Below are positions 63,997-64,000 of a stretch of 64,000 nt of DNA, piece by piece; position 1 is the stretch's first letter; every line of letters begins with the position of its first letter. The position numbers and the translations under genes were made by a program. The stretch spans positions 497,872 to 561,871 of the forward strand of contig NC_018239.1 of assembly GCF_000227135.1 (NCBI RefSeq), given 5' to 3'. The notes beneath the pieces are model-generated. The model was not told the DNA's origin, made no database searches, and saw only the letters and a list, made by a program, of their open reading frames with translations. The DNA is from Leishmania donovani (Eukaryota; Euglenozoa; Kinetoplastea; Trypanosomatida; Trypanosomatidae).

Positions 63997-64000
63997 AAGT

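Larger units (their letters stand above)
63060..64000 (+). other. Downstream region with gap and possible antisense coding relic
   Basis: There is no + strand gene. An 8-T run (63083-63090) follows the hydrolase stop. A minus-strand degenerate coding candidate (63089-63996) and a gap are listed separately. Confidence 0.6.

Noticed and set aside
1..64000. CRISPR arrays, rRNA, tRNA or insertion sequences
   Set aside because: None seen; the window is eukaryotic nuclear DNA, and no regularly spaced repeats or RNA gene signatures were found by reading.

Overview
The window looks like nuclear DNA of a trypanosomatid, most likely Leishmania or a close relative. It carries 16 convincing intron-free protein genes, all on the + strand, plus one small gene with an apparent frameshift. 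Genes are separated by 0.5-3 kb spacers rich in poly-T/poly-pyrimidine tracts, as expected of one polycistronic transcription unit processed by trans-splicing and polyadenylation. Interspersed 3'UTR-type elements resembling SIDERs and a decayed ingi/L1Tc-type retroposon (DIRE-like) support the assignment. From memory only, an M1 aminopeptidase, a RanBP2-finger protein and PRMT1 in this order recall Leishmania chromosome 12. Three assembly gaps (N runs) are present at 24.7, 25.9 and 63.5 kb.

Layout. 0-1.7 kb: 3' part of a hypothetical gene. 3.6-10.6 kb: two divergent tandem genes for TEX2/Nvj2-type lipid transfer proteins (N-terminal membrane anchor, interrupted PH-like domain, SMP domain). 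11.6-14.2 kb: a protein with two cold-shock-like folds. 15.9-20.7 kb: a large single-NBD ABC transporter. 22.5-24.1 kb: a hypothetical protein. 24.2-27.7 kb: a long spacer with the dead retroposon and two gaps. 27.7-31.8 kb: a VTT/TMEM41-like membrane protein and a coiled-coil RING protein. 33.8-37.9 kb: M1 aminopeptidase. 39.2-44.5 kb: RanBP2 zinc finger/RRM-like protein and PRMT1. 46.0-49.6 kb: two hypothetical proteins. 50.0-51.9 kb: SMYD-type SET/MYND protein. 52.8-53.3 kb: RNase H2 subunit C-like gene split between two frames. 54.1-60.3 kb: FAM91-like protein and a Vps39/Vps3-type CNH protein. 61.2-63.1 kb: ABHD17-like serine hydrolase. 63.1-64.0 kb: possible minus-strand degenerate coding sequence.

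Functionally the neighbours are mixed, as is normal for a kinetoplastid array. Two themes recur: membrane contact/lipid and endosomal traffic (two SMP proteins, VTT protein, ABC transporter, FAM91, Vps39-like, ABHD17-like) and RNA/protein modification (cold-shock-like, RanBP2 finger, PRMT1, SMYD, RNase H2C). No tRNA, rRNA or CRISPR was recognised. Starts are placed at the first plausible ATG. Many open frames run further upstream through non-ATG codons into 5'UTR, and I trimmed these.
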